From an uncultured candidate division Zixibacteria bacterium (GTDB lineage: Bacteria; Zixibacteria; MSB-5A5; SM1-73), in NCBI GenBank assembly GCA_903908285.1, contig CAIVRH010000027.1, positions 1 through 35,779 on the forward strand: a stretch of 35,779 bases of DNA, given 5' to 3'. The notes beneath the pieces were generated by a model. The model did no database searches and was not told the DNA's origin. It was given only the letters and a program-made list of their open reading frames with translations. Of the stretch, positions 23,903 through 32,236 are shown piece by piece. Position 1 is the first letter of the stretch. Each line of letters begins with the position of its first letter. Made by a program: the position numbers and the translations under genes.

Positions 23903-24874
23903 ATGAGTATATTGATCGATCGAAATACCAAAGTGATCGTCCAGGGGATCACCGGCAGGGATGGGGCGTTTCATACCAAGCAGATGCTGGATTACGGGAC
24001 CAAAATCGTAGCAGGGGTTACACCGGGTAGAGCAGGCGAAAAAGTGGAAGGGGTGCCGGTTTTTAATTCGGTCAAGGAGGCAAAGGATGCCACCGGTGCC
24101 AATACCTCGGTCATCTACGTTCCTTCCAAGTTCGCCGTGGATGCCATTTACGAAGCTGCAGATGCTGGAGTCGATCTGGTGGTGTGTATCAGCGAAGGGG
24201 TCCCGGCTCTGGACATGCTTAAGGTTTATGGTTATCTTAAAGGAACTAAAACCAGACTTTTGGGACCGAACACACCCGGTCTGATCTCGCCGGGCTTGAG
24301 CAAAGTTGGCATAATGCCGGGACAGATTCATAAGAAAGGGAGCATTGGGGTAGTCTCCCGCAGTGGAACTTTGACCTATGAAGTGGTGTATAATCTTACC
24401 AATAACGGATTCGGCCAGTCCACCTGTCTGGGAATCGGCGGGGATCCGATAGTAGGGACAGGCTTTTTGGACGTTTTGGAACTATTTGAAAAAGATCCGC
24501 AGACTGAAGCAGTGGTTTTGATCGGTGAGATCGGCGGGACCGACGAGGAGGATGCAGCAGCGTATATAAAGAAGAATATGACCAAACCGGTGGTAGCTTT
24601 CGTAGCCGGACGTACAGCTCCTCCGGGAAAAAGAATGGGGCACGCCGGAGCTATAATAGCCGGAGGAAGCGGCACAGCGGCGGAAAAGATCGCGGCATTC
24701 AATCGGGCAGGAATTAAAGTAGCGGAAAGTCCGTCTGAGGTGGCGATTTTGATCAAAACAGCACTGGAAAAGCCGGAGAAAAAAGTAAAAAAGCCTGCAA
24801 AGAAAGTAAAACCAATCAAAACACAAAAAGTGAAGAAAATTAAGAATACAGTTAAAACAAAGAAAACTATTTAA
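23903..24874 (+). CDS. sucD: Succinyl-CoA ligase, alpha subunit, with lysine-rich tail
   Basis: The alpha subunit binds CoA in its N-terminal Rossmann domain ([12 protein letters not shown], 14-25). It carries the phosphorylated histidine, here H247 in MGHAGAI, followed by the phosphate loop GGSGTAAEK. The core ends near residue 290, as in the family. It is followed by about 33 extra residues made almost only of Lys, Pro, Val and Thr ([11 protein letters not shown] and further KK pairs), an unusual basic extension. AAGGAA before the ATG supports the start. Confidence 0.95.
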   Translation: MSILIDRNTKVIVQGITGRDGAFHTKQMLDYGTKIVAGVTPGRAGEKVEGVPVFNSVKEAKDATGANTSVIYVPSKFAVDAIYEAADAGVDLVVCISEGVPALDMLKVYGYLKGTKTRLLGPNTPGLISPGLSKVGIMPGQIHKKGSIGVVSRSGTLTYEVVYNLTNNGFGQSTCLGIGGDPIVGTGFLDVLELFEKDPQTEAVVLIGEIGGTDEEDAAAYIKKNMTKPVVAFVAGRTAPPGKRMGHAGAIIAGGSGTAAEKIAAFNRAGIKVAESPSEVAILIKTALEKPEKKVKKPAKKVKPIKTQKVKKIKNTVKTKKTI

Positions 24875-24888
24875 AAGAGAAAATAGCA

Positions 24889-24940
24889 TCACCCCTTGAC
24901 TTACCCTCTCGATAAAAGGAGAGGAGAACTAAGAGGGGGA
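24889..24940. repeat. CCCCCTCTCC hairpin repeat, copy A
   Basis: CACCCCTT and AAGAGGGGG form outer arms and CCTCTC/GAGAGG (24905-24910, 24919-24924) the inner stem. It lies just after sucD and could also act as its weak terminator. Confidence 0.6.
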
Positions 24941-24945
24941 ATTGA

Positions 24946-24990
24946 TTGAACTTTTGAACCCTTGAACCTTTGAACATTGAACCTTAAACC
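24946..24990 (+). repeat. TTGAAC octamer array before the first batD-like gene
   Basis: TTGAAC starts at 24946, 24954, 24962, 24970 and 24977, with 8-bp steps except the last of 7. It ends 18 bases before the ATG of the next gene. Confidence 0.75.
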
Positions 24991-25000
24991 TTTTATAACT

Positions 25001-25909
25001 ATGCGATTTCTTTCCATCTCAATTTTAATTTTTGCTCTGGCGGTTTTTCTGCCTTTCTCCGGTCAATGTCAAACAAACTTCAGTCCGGCTAAAATCGAGC
25101 TGAAATCATCGGTGGATCGGTCCAATATTCCGTTAAACCAGAATTTGACATTGACCGTACAGGCAAGCTGGGAGGGGGAGCAGAGAAGGTTCAGCATAAC
25201 GCCCATTATCCCCCCGCAATGCGAGAATCTGGAAATATTCGAAAGCTCATCTCTGAATGAATCCAAAATCGAGCAGGGGATAACCAGATCACTTAAAACC
25301 TTCCGTTTTGTATTGAAGCCGCTCCAGACCGGAACGGGAAGGATCGGGCCAGTTAAAGTCGACTATATCGACAATATGACTCAGGATAGTTCTTCCCTTT
25401 CTACTCAACCCATCCAGGTGCAGATAACTCCAGCCAACGAAAGAAGCAGATCCGGTTACAAGCCTGCCTTAATTATCGCGATATTTCTAGTATTGGCTTA
25501 TGTGAGATACTCCTCCCGAAAAAGGGCAAAGCGAATCGATCTTTCCAAGATCACAGAAACGGAAAAGATCGAACCAAAACCGGAATCCTTGGAAGAAAAA
25601 TCATTAAGAGGTCTAGATGAGCTTTCGGAGCAGGTCCGGATGGGGCGATCAGATAATTTTTCCACGGATATTTATAGACTGCTCACCGGATACTTGGAAT
25701 CGAAATATCAAATCGTCACCTCCGGTAAAACCACCGACGACATCATCCGCTCCTTTTCGAGCCTGGATCTGACTCCCGAAAAGATTTCTCTTTTGCGGGA
25801 GGTGCTCTCGACCTGCGATCGGGCTAAGTTCGCCGGGGAAAGATTGGAAAAGGAAAAGCGTGATCAAATATTAAACATGGTAAGGAAATTTCTGGAACAA
25901 AATGGATGA
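25001..25909 (+). CDS. batD: BatD-like membrane protein, first copy
   Basis: A 302-residue protein with a signal peptide (about 1-24, ending GQC-Q). A periplasmic beta domain of BatD type follows at about 30-150 (VDRSNIPLNQNLTLTVQ, FVLKPLQTGTGRIGPV), with one membrane helix near 159-176 (ALIIAIFLVLAYV). A cytoplasmic helical domain (about 200-300) reads IYRLLTGYLESKYQ, KTTDDIIRSF and LLREVLSTCDRAKFAGE. BatD proteins help Bat complexes in the envelope; the exact role is unknown. I chose ATG 25001, as the TTG at 24977 lies in the repeat array. No ribosome site is visible. Its domain order matches the second BatD-like protein encoded at 31277. The moxR gene lies 226 bp downstream. Confidence 0.75.
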   Translation: MRFLSISILIFALAVFLPFSGQCQTNFSPAKIELKSSVDRSNIPLNQNLTLTVQASWEGEQRRFSITPIIPPQCENLEIFESSSLNESKIEQGITRSLKTFRFVLKPLQTGTGRIGPVKVDYIDNMTQDSSSLSTQPIQVQITPANERSRSGYKPALIIAIFLVLAYVRYSSRKRAKRIDLSKITETEKIEPKPESLEEKSLRGLDELSEQVRMGRSDNFSTDIYRLLTGYLESKYQIVTSGKTTDDIIRSFSSLDLTPEKISLLREVLSTCDRAKFAGERLEKEKRDQILNMVRKFLEQNG

Positions 25910-26019
25910 GGGGATGTAAAATTTAGAACAAAATAAACTGCGCTGGCAGTAATTTATAAAACTCAAGAATTTAATAGGTAGAGGATGATCTAAGTATTAT
26001 ATATCTGGAAAATATTGTA

Positions 26020-26070
26020 AACCTCACCCCCTATGAATCCCTTTCCATGATATGGAGAGGGGGACAGAGG
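26020..26070. repeat. CCCCCTCTCC hairpin repeat, copy B
   Basis: AACCTCACCCCCTATGAATC, then CCCTTTCCATGATATGGAGA, then GGGGGACAGAGG. The inner stem TTTCCAT/ATGGAGA is imperfect. It lies between the first batD-like gene and moxR. Confidence 0.6.
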
Positions 26071-26135
26071 AATGAAGCTTTGAGCTCATTCTTCAGGGGA
26101 AGAAATTAAGGATCAACCGTTTCTGGGAGGAAGGT

Positions 26136-27143
26136 ATGCAAGAAGGAACTGCTCAAACCGCTTCGGATATAAAGGCGATTCAGGAAAAAGTAGAGAAGGA
26201 AAGCTTGTTTGTGCGGGAGCTTATGGTGGAGATGGGGAAAGTGATCGTGGGACAGAAGTATCTGGTAGAGAGGTTATTGATAGGTATTTTAGCCAACGGG
26301 CATATATTGCTCGAGGGAGTGCCGGGTCTGGCCAAGACCCTTTCCATCAAAACGCTATCCGATGCCATTCAAACTAAATTCCAGAGGATTCAGTTCACCC
26401 CCGATCTCTTGCCCGCAGATCTCATCGGCACCATGATCTACAACCCCCAGAGCGGAACTTTCACCACGAAAAAGGGACCTCTTTTTACCAACCTGATTTT
26501 AGCCGACGAGATAAACCGGGCGCCAGCCAAAGTCCAAAGCGCCCTTTTGGAAGCAATGCAGGAGAGGCAGGTGACCATCGGGGAGAATAGTTTCAAGCTG
26601 GACGATCCTTTTTTGGTCATGGCCACCCAAAACCCCATAGAACAGGAAGGAACCTACCCGCTCCCCGAAGCCCAGGTAGACCGGTTCATGCTCAAACTTT
26701 CCATCACCTATCCCAACAAGAAAGAGGAATTGGAGATCATCGACCGTAACGCCGAAGTAGGTTTTCCCGAGGTTAAAAAGGTGATTTCACCCAAAGATAT
26801 ACTCAAAGCCCGGGAGGTGGTGGGACAGATTTACGTGGACGAGAAGATCAAGGATTACATTCTAAACATCGTCTTCGCCACGCGCAATCCGGAAGAGTAC
26901 AAAATCGATCTTAAGGACTTGATCGCCTATGGCGCTTCGCCGCGAGCATCCATCTATCTGAATTTGGCGGCAAAAGCGCATGCATTTCTGAAAGGAAGGG
27001 GATACGTTACCCCCGAGGATATAAAAGCCATCGGTATGGACGTTCTAAGGCACCGGGTCATCGTCACCTACGAAGCGGAAGCGGAAGGGATCACCTCCGA
27101 GGATATCGTAAAGAAGGTTTTCGATCACATCGAAGTGCCGTAA
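26136..27143 (+). CDS. moxR: MoxR-family AAA+ ATPase
   Basis: A 335-residue cytoplasmic AAA+ ATPase thought to act as a chaperone with VWA-domain proteins. It shows Walker A GVPGLAKT (61-68), Walker B LILADE (D124, E125), sensor 1 ATQNP (153-157) and a likely arginine finger R173 in QVDRF, then the C-terminal lid (about 250-335). GGGAGG six bases ahead of ATG supports the start. MoxR, DUF58 and VWA proteins are the core of Bat operons and are all present downstream. An extra N-terminal stretch of about 20 residues is present. Confidence 0.95.
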   Translation: MQEGTAQTASDIKAIQEKVEKESLFVRELMVEMGKVIVGQKYLVERLLIGILANGHILLEGVPGLAKTLSIKTLSDAIQTKFQRIQFTPDLLPADLIGTMIYNPQSGTFTTKKGPLFTNLILADEINRAPAKVQSALLEAMQERQVTIGENSFKLDDPFLVMATQNPIEQEGTYPLPEAQVDRFMLKLSITYPNKKEELEIIDRNAEVGFPEVKKVISPKDILKAREVVGQIYVDEKIKDYILNIVFATRNPEEYKIDLKDLIAYGASPRASIYLNLAAKAHAFLKGRGYVTPEDIKAIGMDVLRHRVIVTYEAEAEGITSEDIVKKVFDHIEVP

Positions 27144-27168
27144 TTCAAATATGTGCGGCTAGCAACCT

Positions 27169-27231
27169 GATTGTTGATCATGCGGGATAGCTACCGGTAC
27201 TGGAGAGAAGTACCGATGCTGTCTGACAATC
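27169..27231 (+). promoter_or_regulatory. Structured leader before the metalloprotease-like gene
   Basis: CGGTACT (27195-27201) pairs with AGTACCG (27209-27215). An outer pair GATTGT/ACAATC (27169-27174, 27226-27231) closes the fold. It lies six bases ahead of ATG 27238, where no ribosome site is seen. Confidence 0.45.
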
Positions 27232-27237
27232 TAAAAA

Positions 27238-28842
27238 ATGAGAAAACCCAGAATGAAAAAGAAGCATCGATCCCTAATCCCGCTAGTGTGTTTTTTACTG
27301 CTAATCTGTATCTCCACTGCTTTCTCGGAACAGTTTACCGAATTGAGGATCGATCCGCTGTTACTCGTTTCGCTCAAGGAATGCCGGAATATCACCAGCA
27401 GTCTGGGAAGGGAGCTTTATCCCGGCTGGGATTTCCAGAAGACACCGATACTCTTCTACCGGCCCAATGTTCAGGAACTGCTGATCAACTTTCCCCACCA
27501 GCCCGAAGGATTTTCCGAATACTCAGGTTTCAATCCTTTAGGAAACGAGACTATTTACTTCAGAAACGATTCCACCATGTTCACCATCGACGATCAGAAT
27601 ACCTCCAGCGAGATCGACAGTATCCCGGTTCTAGTGGTAGCGGACCCGTTTTCCTCCATGCGAAACCAGTTGCAGGACGTGCTGACCCAGAGAAGCAAAG
27701 AATTCACAGAAACCTGGCTGAAGAGCTGGTCTTTTATCCCCTCGCCGTATGATAAGCTTACCTTGATTCTACACGAAGCTTTCCATGTCTATCAAAGCAA
27801 AATGGCACCGGAAAAGAGTGCCAACGAGATGGTGATCTCCCAATATCCCCTGCTGGACCCGGTGAACAATGCCCTCTATGTTCTGGAAGGCAACATTCTG
27901 AAAGATGCCCTGCTATCCACGGAACCCTCGGTCAGGAAGGAAAAGATCAAGGAGTTCACAGCGGTGCGGAGATTTAGACAATCCCTTTTAGACAGCAACT
28001 GCGTGGAGTATGAGAATTTAAATGAGTATGCGGAGGGAACCGCAAAATATGTGGAGTACAAGTTTTTGAAATCAGGGGAAGCGGTAGAACCTATCCGGGA
28101 GATGTATTACCAGAACGGGTTTGATGGTTATCGGGGTGTTTTGCCCAAGAAATTTCTCGACCGAATGAATAACATGGTCAACGTGGTGGCGGTAAACGAT
28201 GATCGTTTCGGAAACAAGTTCGGCTCGGGACCACTTCGTTTCAAATTATACGAGTTAGGCGCATGCCAGGCGTTGTTGTTGGATGAGGTAATGCCTGAAT
28301 GGAAAGAAAAAATCTTCAAAGACGGTGTCTACCTCGGCGATATGTTGCGACAATCTACGGCGTTTTCCGAGCCGGAGATGAAACGGTATCTGGAACAGGC
28401 CAAGTCGGAATATAAATATGATGACGCCTACTTAAGCAAACTGCAATTCGAGAAAGAGGGAAAGGAATACATCCAGAAGAAACTGGATGCGATTCTTCAG
28501 ACCGACCAGACTCTGGTAAAGATTTCGTATGACGGGTTTACAGACAAAATAGGCATAGCTTACACCCCCTTTGGGGTGACCCAGATTACCCAGAAATCCG
28601 GCATATATGATATGGTGCCGATCAAGGTAAGGTTCAAAGAAGGGGTGGAGCTTCAAATGAGACAGGTCATTCCGGTGCTCATCGACCGGGAGAAAAAACT
28701 TATTGCCTTTGCGGTAGCTACACCGGCAGGGGAGATTCAATCAAGCTCCGGGGATAAGCTGGAGACTTCCGATTTCGTTTTGTCCACCGCTAAGATGGAT
28801 ATCACCCGAAAGGATAAAACAGTTGAGATTCGGCTGAGATGA
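27238..28842 (+). CDS. Secreted HEXXH metalloprotease-like protein in the Bat locus
   Basis: A 534-residue protein with an N-terminal hydrophobic signal (about 12-30, ending AFS-E). Residues 179-183 read HEAFH after a hydrophobic run (TLILHEAFHVYQ), a zinc-protease helix. E266 in NEYAEGTAKYVE, a motif of gluzincin type (EG-x-A-x-Y), is the likely third ligand. The C-terminal 130 residues are beta-rich. I know no family name for it. It sits between moxR and the DUF58 gene, where Bat operons normally have no gene, 94 bp after moxR. No ribosome site is visible. A second in-frame ATG (27253) would also work. Confidence 0.8.
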   Translation: MRKPRMKKKHRSLIPLVCFLLLICISTAFSEQFTELRIDPLLLVSLKECRNITSSLGRELYPGWDFQKTPILFYRPNVQELLINFPHQPEGFSEYSGFNPLGNETIYFRNDSTMFTIDDQNTSSEIDSIPVLVVADPFSSMRNQLQDVLTQRSKEFTETWLKSWSFIPSPYDKLTLILHEAFHVYQSKMAPEKSANEMVISQYPLLDPVNNALYVLEGNILKDALLSTEPSVRKEKIKEFTAVRRFRQSLLDSNCVEYENLNEYAEGTAKYVEYKFLKSGEAVEPIREMYYQNGFDGYRGVLPKKFLDRMNNMVNVVAVNDDRFGNKFGSGPLRFKLYELGACQALLLDEVMPEWKEKIFKDGVYLGDMLRQSTAFSEPEMKRYLEQAKSEYKYDDAYLSKLQFEKEGKEYIQKKLDAILQTDQTLVKISYDGFTDKIGIAYTPFGVTQITQKSGIYDMVPIKVRFKEGVELQMRQVIPVLIDREKKLIAFAVATPAGEIQSSSGDKLETSDFVLSTAKMDITRKDKTVEIRLR

Positions 28843-28978
28843 AAATAGTGCATAATAAGATAGTAGAATCTACTTTAAGTCGGGTTCTGGAAAAATTATA
28901 GTCTGTGGAGTGATCGGCTTTAACTGAACCAATAACCCCAAAAATAGTGATTTTGCCCAAAGGCAAATCTTCCAAACA

Positions 28979-29857
28979 ATGTTACCCAAAGAGATATTAA
29001 GAAAAGTTCGAAGAATCGAAATCCGGACCAAGAAACTGGTCAACGACGTTTTCTCCGGTGAGTACCACTCCATCTTCAAAGGCCGGGGGATGGAGTTCGA
29101 GGAGGTGCGGGAATACCAGCCGGGGGACGATATCCGGATCATCGACTGGAACGTGACCGCCCGTTACGGTTTCCCTTATGTGAAAAAGTTCAAGGAGGAG
29201 AGGGAGCTGACGGTGATGCTTTTGGTGGATGCCTCCTCTTCCGGCGAATTCGGCACGGCCTTGAGAATGAAGGGGGAGATTGCGGCAGAGCTCTGTTCGG
29301 TTCTGGCTTTCTCTGCCATCAAGAACAACGACCGGGTGGGAATGATCATCTTCACCGACCGGGTGGAAAAATACATTCCCCCCAAAAAAGGAAGCTCCCA
29401 CGTTTTGAGACTGATCCGGGAGGTGCTTTATTTCAAACCGCAGCATCACCGGACCGATATCAACTGTGCCCTGGATTTTCTGGGTCGGGTGATCAAAAGG
29501 AGATGCGTGGTCTTTTTGGTGTCGGATTTCCTAAGCTCCGGTTTCGAGAAAAAGTTCTCCGTCGCCAACAAAAAACACGATGTTGTCGCTATCAAAATAG
29601 CCGATCCCCGGGAGATAGAGCTTCCCAACGTGGGCTTTATCGAGCTGGAGGATACGGAAACCGGTGAACAGGTGGTTATCGATACCCAAAGCGCAGCGGT
29701 AAGGAAGGATTTTCAGAATTACGCATCGCGGGAGCAGGTCAAACTGGACAAAGGGTTCAGATCCATCGATCTGGATCATGTTTATATTTTCACGGATAGA
29801 TCATACGTGGAGCCTCTGATGATTTTCTTCAAGCTTAGAGCCAGAAGGTTCCGCTAA
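28979..29857 (+). CDS. DUF58 protein of the Bat operon
   Basis: A 292-residue cytoplasmic DUF58 protein, the usual partner of MoxR. The hallmark YQPGDDIRIIDWNVTAR is at about 46-62. A VWA-like metal site reads D84-A-S86-S-S88, and the later VVFLVSDFLSSGF supplies the fourth strand. The start lacks a strong ribosome site. The tatA gene starts ten bases after the stop, and its AAGGAGG overlaps this stop codon, so the two are coupled. Confidence 0.92.
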   Translation: MLPKEILRKVRRIEIRTKKLVNDVFSGEYHSIFKGRGMEFEEVREYQPGDDIRIIDWNVTARYGFPYVKKFKEERELTVMLLVDASSSGEFGTALRMKGEIAAELCSVLAFSAIKNNDRVGMIIFTDRVEKYIPPKKGSSHVLRLIREVLYFKPQHHRTDINCALDFLGRVIKRRCVVFLVSDFLSSGFEKKFSVANKKHDVVAIKIADPREIELPNVGFIELEDTETGEQVVIDTQSAAVRKDFQNYASREQVKLDKGFRSIDLDHVYIFTDRSYVEPLMIFFKLRARRFR

Positions 29858-29866
29858 GGAGGATGC

Positions 29867-30073
29867 ATGTTCGGACTGGGAGCGCAAGAGCTCTTGTTGA
29901 TTCTTTTGATCATTTTATTGCTTTTCGGCGCAAAAAAGATCCCGGAAATAGCCCGTGGATTAGGCAAAAGCGTAGCCGAGTTCAAAAAGGGCGCCAGGGA
30001 TTTAGATGAGGAGATGAAAAAAGAGGGGACGGAGAAACGCCAGCCGCCCGACAAACAGAATCTGGCGGGTTAG
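29867..30073 (+). CDS. tatA: TatA/TatE twin-arginine translocase subunit
   Basis: A 68-residue protein: a membrane helix (about 6-20), then LFGAKKIPEIARGLGKSVAE, the FG hinge and amphipathic helix of TatA, and a charged tail (KKEGTEKRQPPDKQN). TatA forms the pore that exports folded proteins. AAGGAGG (29856-29862) lies four bases ahead. No tatC is in the window; it is probably elsewhere. TatA between DUF58 and the rest of a Bat operon is unusual. Confidence 0.93.
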   Translation: MFGLGAQELLLILLIILLLFGAKKIPEIARGLGKSVAEFKKGARDLDEEMKKEGTEKRQPPDKQNLAG

Positions 30074-30170
30074 AATAATATACTATTGGGCAAAGACAGA
30101 ATTTATCTCTGCTCTATCTTCAACAACACGGACAGCCATAGAGGCTATCCCTACGGTTGGACTTATAAGT

Positions 30171-30240
30171 AAACTTCTCCCCCTTAGTCTTCTGGAGGGT
30201 GAATCCGTATTCGCTCGACGGAGAGGGATGAGGTTTGAGG
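30171..30240. repeat. CCCCCTCTCC hairpin repeat, copy C (degraded)
   Basis: AAACTTCTCCCCCTTAGTCT matches copy D, then GGAGAGGGATGAGGTTTGAG closes it. The middle has picked up other sequence. Its last GAGG is eleven bases before the ATG of the next gene and may serve as its ribosome site. Confidence 0.55.
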
Positions 30241-30247
30241 AAAAAAC

Positions 30248-31183
30248 ATGAACAACACCCAAGCTAAAACCAATCCGATCTTATTTTTGGTTTTGATCCT
30301 GGTAGGAATAATGCTGATTGTATCTGTTCTGATTTACTTCCAAATAAGATGTGCTTCGGAAACTAAGCTGGATTTGTCCCGGCAGCAGGAACTGGCATCA
30401 GAGCTTTTGGACGCGAAGCTTTACACCCAAGCAGTGGCGGAATACCAGCGTTTATTGAACTTGAGCGGACTGGACAAAAAGAAGCAAGCCAACATCAATT
30501 ACATCATAGGCAACATCTACTTAAACGAAATGAACGATTACGAAAATGCCGCTGCCAGATTCGTCACCGCTAAATTCTTGGACCCGGAAGGGGATTTAAA
30601 GGACAAAATCAACAAGAATCTGGTGATATGTTACGAAAGGATGGGGCGGTCGCTGGAAGCTCAGAAGGAGCTGGACCGGAGCACGAATTTGGAGCATACC
30701 GGAACAGAAAAAAAAGGCGGGGCGGTGGTGGCAAGAATCGGAGACCGGGAGATCACCATGACGGAGTTGGAGGATGAGATCGAGAAACTTCCCCCTTCGG
30801 TGCAAACCCAGTTTAAGGATAAGGCGAGAAAAATCAAATTTCTGCAAAATTACATCAGCTCGGAGCTTTTGTACCATACCGCCATTCGGAAGGGATTGGA
30901 CAAGGACAAAGATGTGGAAGAGGGGGTGCGCCAGGTGCAAAAGCAGATGATGATAAATAAGCTTCTATCGCAGGAGATTCCCCAGGATTTCCCGTTAAGT
31001 GAAAACGATATCAACCTCTATTACCAGGCGCATAAAGATGAGTTCAAAGACAAAAAACCGGATGAAATCAAATCGCAGATAGAGTCAGAGCTAAAGAAAA
31101 TGAAGCAGCAAGAGGCATACGGAAATTTGGTCTCCAGAATGATGGAGGCGGAGAAAGTAAGGATTTTCGATGATCAGCTGTAG
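30248..31183 (+). CDS. Membrane-anchored TPR protein with SurA-N-like domain
   Basis: A 311-residue protein. One N-terminal membrane helix (about 11-33) points the rest to the periplasm. Residues about 40-135 are TPR-like helices (LYTQAVAEYQRLLN, INYIIGNIYLNEMNDYENAA, NLVICYERMGRSLEAQKEL). Residues about 155-311 follow the SurA/PrsA N-domain pattern: ARIGDREITMTELEDEIEKL, IKFLQNYISSELLYHTAIRKGL and LSENDINLYYQAHKDEF. No rotamase domain is present. It may be a chaperone-like adaptor. It sits 175 bp after tatA. Confidence 0.8.
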   Translation: MNNTQAKTNPILFLVLILVGIMLIVSVLIYFQIRCASETKLDLSRQQELASELLDAKLYTQAVAEYQRLLNLSGLDKKKQANINYIIGNIYLNEMNDYENAAARFVTAKFLDPEGDLKDKINKNLVICYERMGRSLEAQKELDRSTNLEHTGTEKKGGAVVARIGDREITMTELEDEIEKLPPSVQTQFKDKARKIKFLQNYISSELLYHTAIRKGLDKDKDVEEGVRQVQKQMMINKLLSQEIPQDFPLSENDINLYYQAHKDEFKDKKPDEIKSQIESELKKMKQQEAYGNLVSRMMEAEKVRIFDDQL

Positions 31184-31190
31184 CAGATTC

Positions 31191-31241
31191 TAAACCTCTC
31201 CCCCTTAGTCCCCCTCTCCGTGAAACGGAGAGGGGGATAGA
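31191..31241. repeat. CCCCCTCTCC hairpin repeat, copy D (perfect stem)
   Basis: CCCCCTCTCCGT (31210-31221) pairs with ACGGAGAGGGGG (31225-31236) around GAA, a perfect 12-bp stem, preceded by TAAACCTCTCCCCCTTAGT. No T-run follows, so it is not a simple terminator. Confidence 0.8.
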
Positions 31242-31276
31242 GCGGTAAGATAAAAAGAATATTGAATAATTAGCAA

Positions 31277-32236
31277 ATGAAAAAATATTTAACCATCGCT
31301 TTTATAATTATCGGTTTGTTCATCCGGATGCCGTTTTCACAGGCGGAGGAATCCTTAATTTCGGTGGAATCGCATGTGGACCGTGCTACCATCACCATCG
31401 GCGATCGGATTCTTTATACTCTTAAAGTAACCACCGATCCTAAAGTCAAACTGGATCCCTTATCTTTAGGCTCCAATCTGGGGACATTCGAGGTTAAAGA
31501 CTACAAGATATATGATCCGGTAAAAACCAAAGACGGAAAGATGGTGAACAAAAGCGAGTACGTGATCACCACCTTCACCACCGGAGAGTATGTCATTCCC
31601 TCTATCTTTATAAACTATACCGATCCCCAGGGAGGGAAAAAGCAGATTCAATCGGAACCTTTGTTTATTCTGGTAAAAAGCGTGGGGGCGACCGAAAGCG
31701 ATAAAGAGGACATCCGGGGACTCAAACCCCCGATCGACGTTAAGGGGAGTTATTGGGGATACTTTTTAATCCTTCCTCTGGCGGTTCTTTTGGGTGCAGG
31801 CGGATTTTTGTATTACCGGCACAAAGCTAAAGGATTGGCTCTGCCTACAATCTCGGATGAATTGCTGAAACCAGCGTGGGAGGTGGCGCTATTTGAGCTG
31901 GATTCGCTCAAAGATTCCGATCTTTTGGAAAAGAAACAGATGAAGAGGTATTTCATCATCTTATCCGACATTATCAGGAAGTACATGGAACGACGATTCG
32001 TGATTCCGGCTTTAGACCGGACCACCGAGGAGATCAGGTGGGAGATAAAAAAAGCAAAATTAGACCTTAGAGTGTCGGAGCTGATGGTGGGTCTTCTGTC
32101 TTTTTGCGATCTGGTGAAATTCGCAAAATACACCCCTTTGGCAGAGGAAATAGAAAAGAGCTTGAACGATGCTTATGAGATTGTCAACCTTAGTCGAGTC
32201 GAAGAGGTAAAACAAGAGATTCTGGTTGGAAAATAA
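31277..32236 (+). CDS. batD: BatD-like membrane protein, second copy
   Basis: A 319-residue protein. It has a signal peptide (about 1-23), a BatD-like periplasmic beta domain (about 27-140: VDRATITIGDRILYTLKV, GEYVIPSIFINY), a membrane helix (about 158-175) and a cytoplasmic helical domain (about 195-310) with YFIILSDIIRKYMERRF, TTEEIRWEIKKAKLD and LLSFCDLVKFAKY. The last domain matches that of the protein encoded at 25001 (YxExR, TTxEI, CDxxKFA). It also recalls DUF4381-type proteins of Bat operons. It lies directly before the palindrome-rich spacer and batA. Confidence 0.8.
   Translation: MKKYLTIAFIIIGLFIRMPFSQAEESLISVESHVDRATITIGDRILYTLKVTTDPKVKLDPLSLGSNLGTFEVKDYKIYDPVKTKDGKMVNKSEYVITTFTTGEYVIPSIFINYTDPQGGKKQIQSEPLFILVKSVGATESDKEDIRGLKPPIDVKGSYWGYFLILPLAVLLGAGGFLYYRHKAKGLALPTISDELLKPAWEVALFELDSLKDSDLLEKKQMKRYFIILSDIIRKYMERRFVIPALDRTTEEIRWEIKKAKLDLRVSELMVGLLSFCDLVKFAKYTPLAEEIEKSLNDAYEIVNLSRVEEVKQEILVGK

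Noticed and set aside
27171-27752. A 193-codon plus-strand frame overlapping the metalloprotease-like gene
   Set aside because: It has no signal, no recognisable motif and no ribosome site, while the other frame holds a signal peptide and HEAFH.
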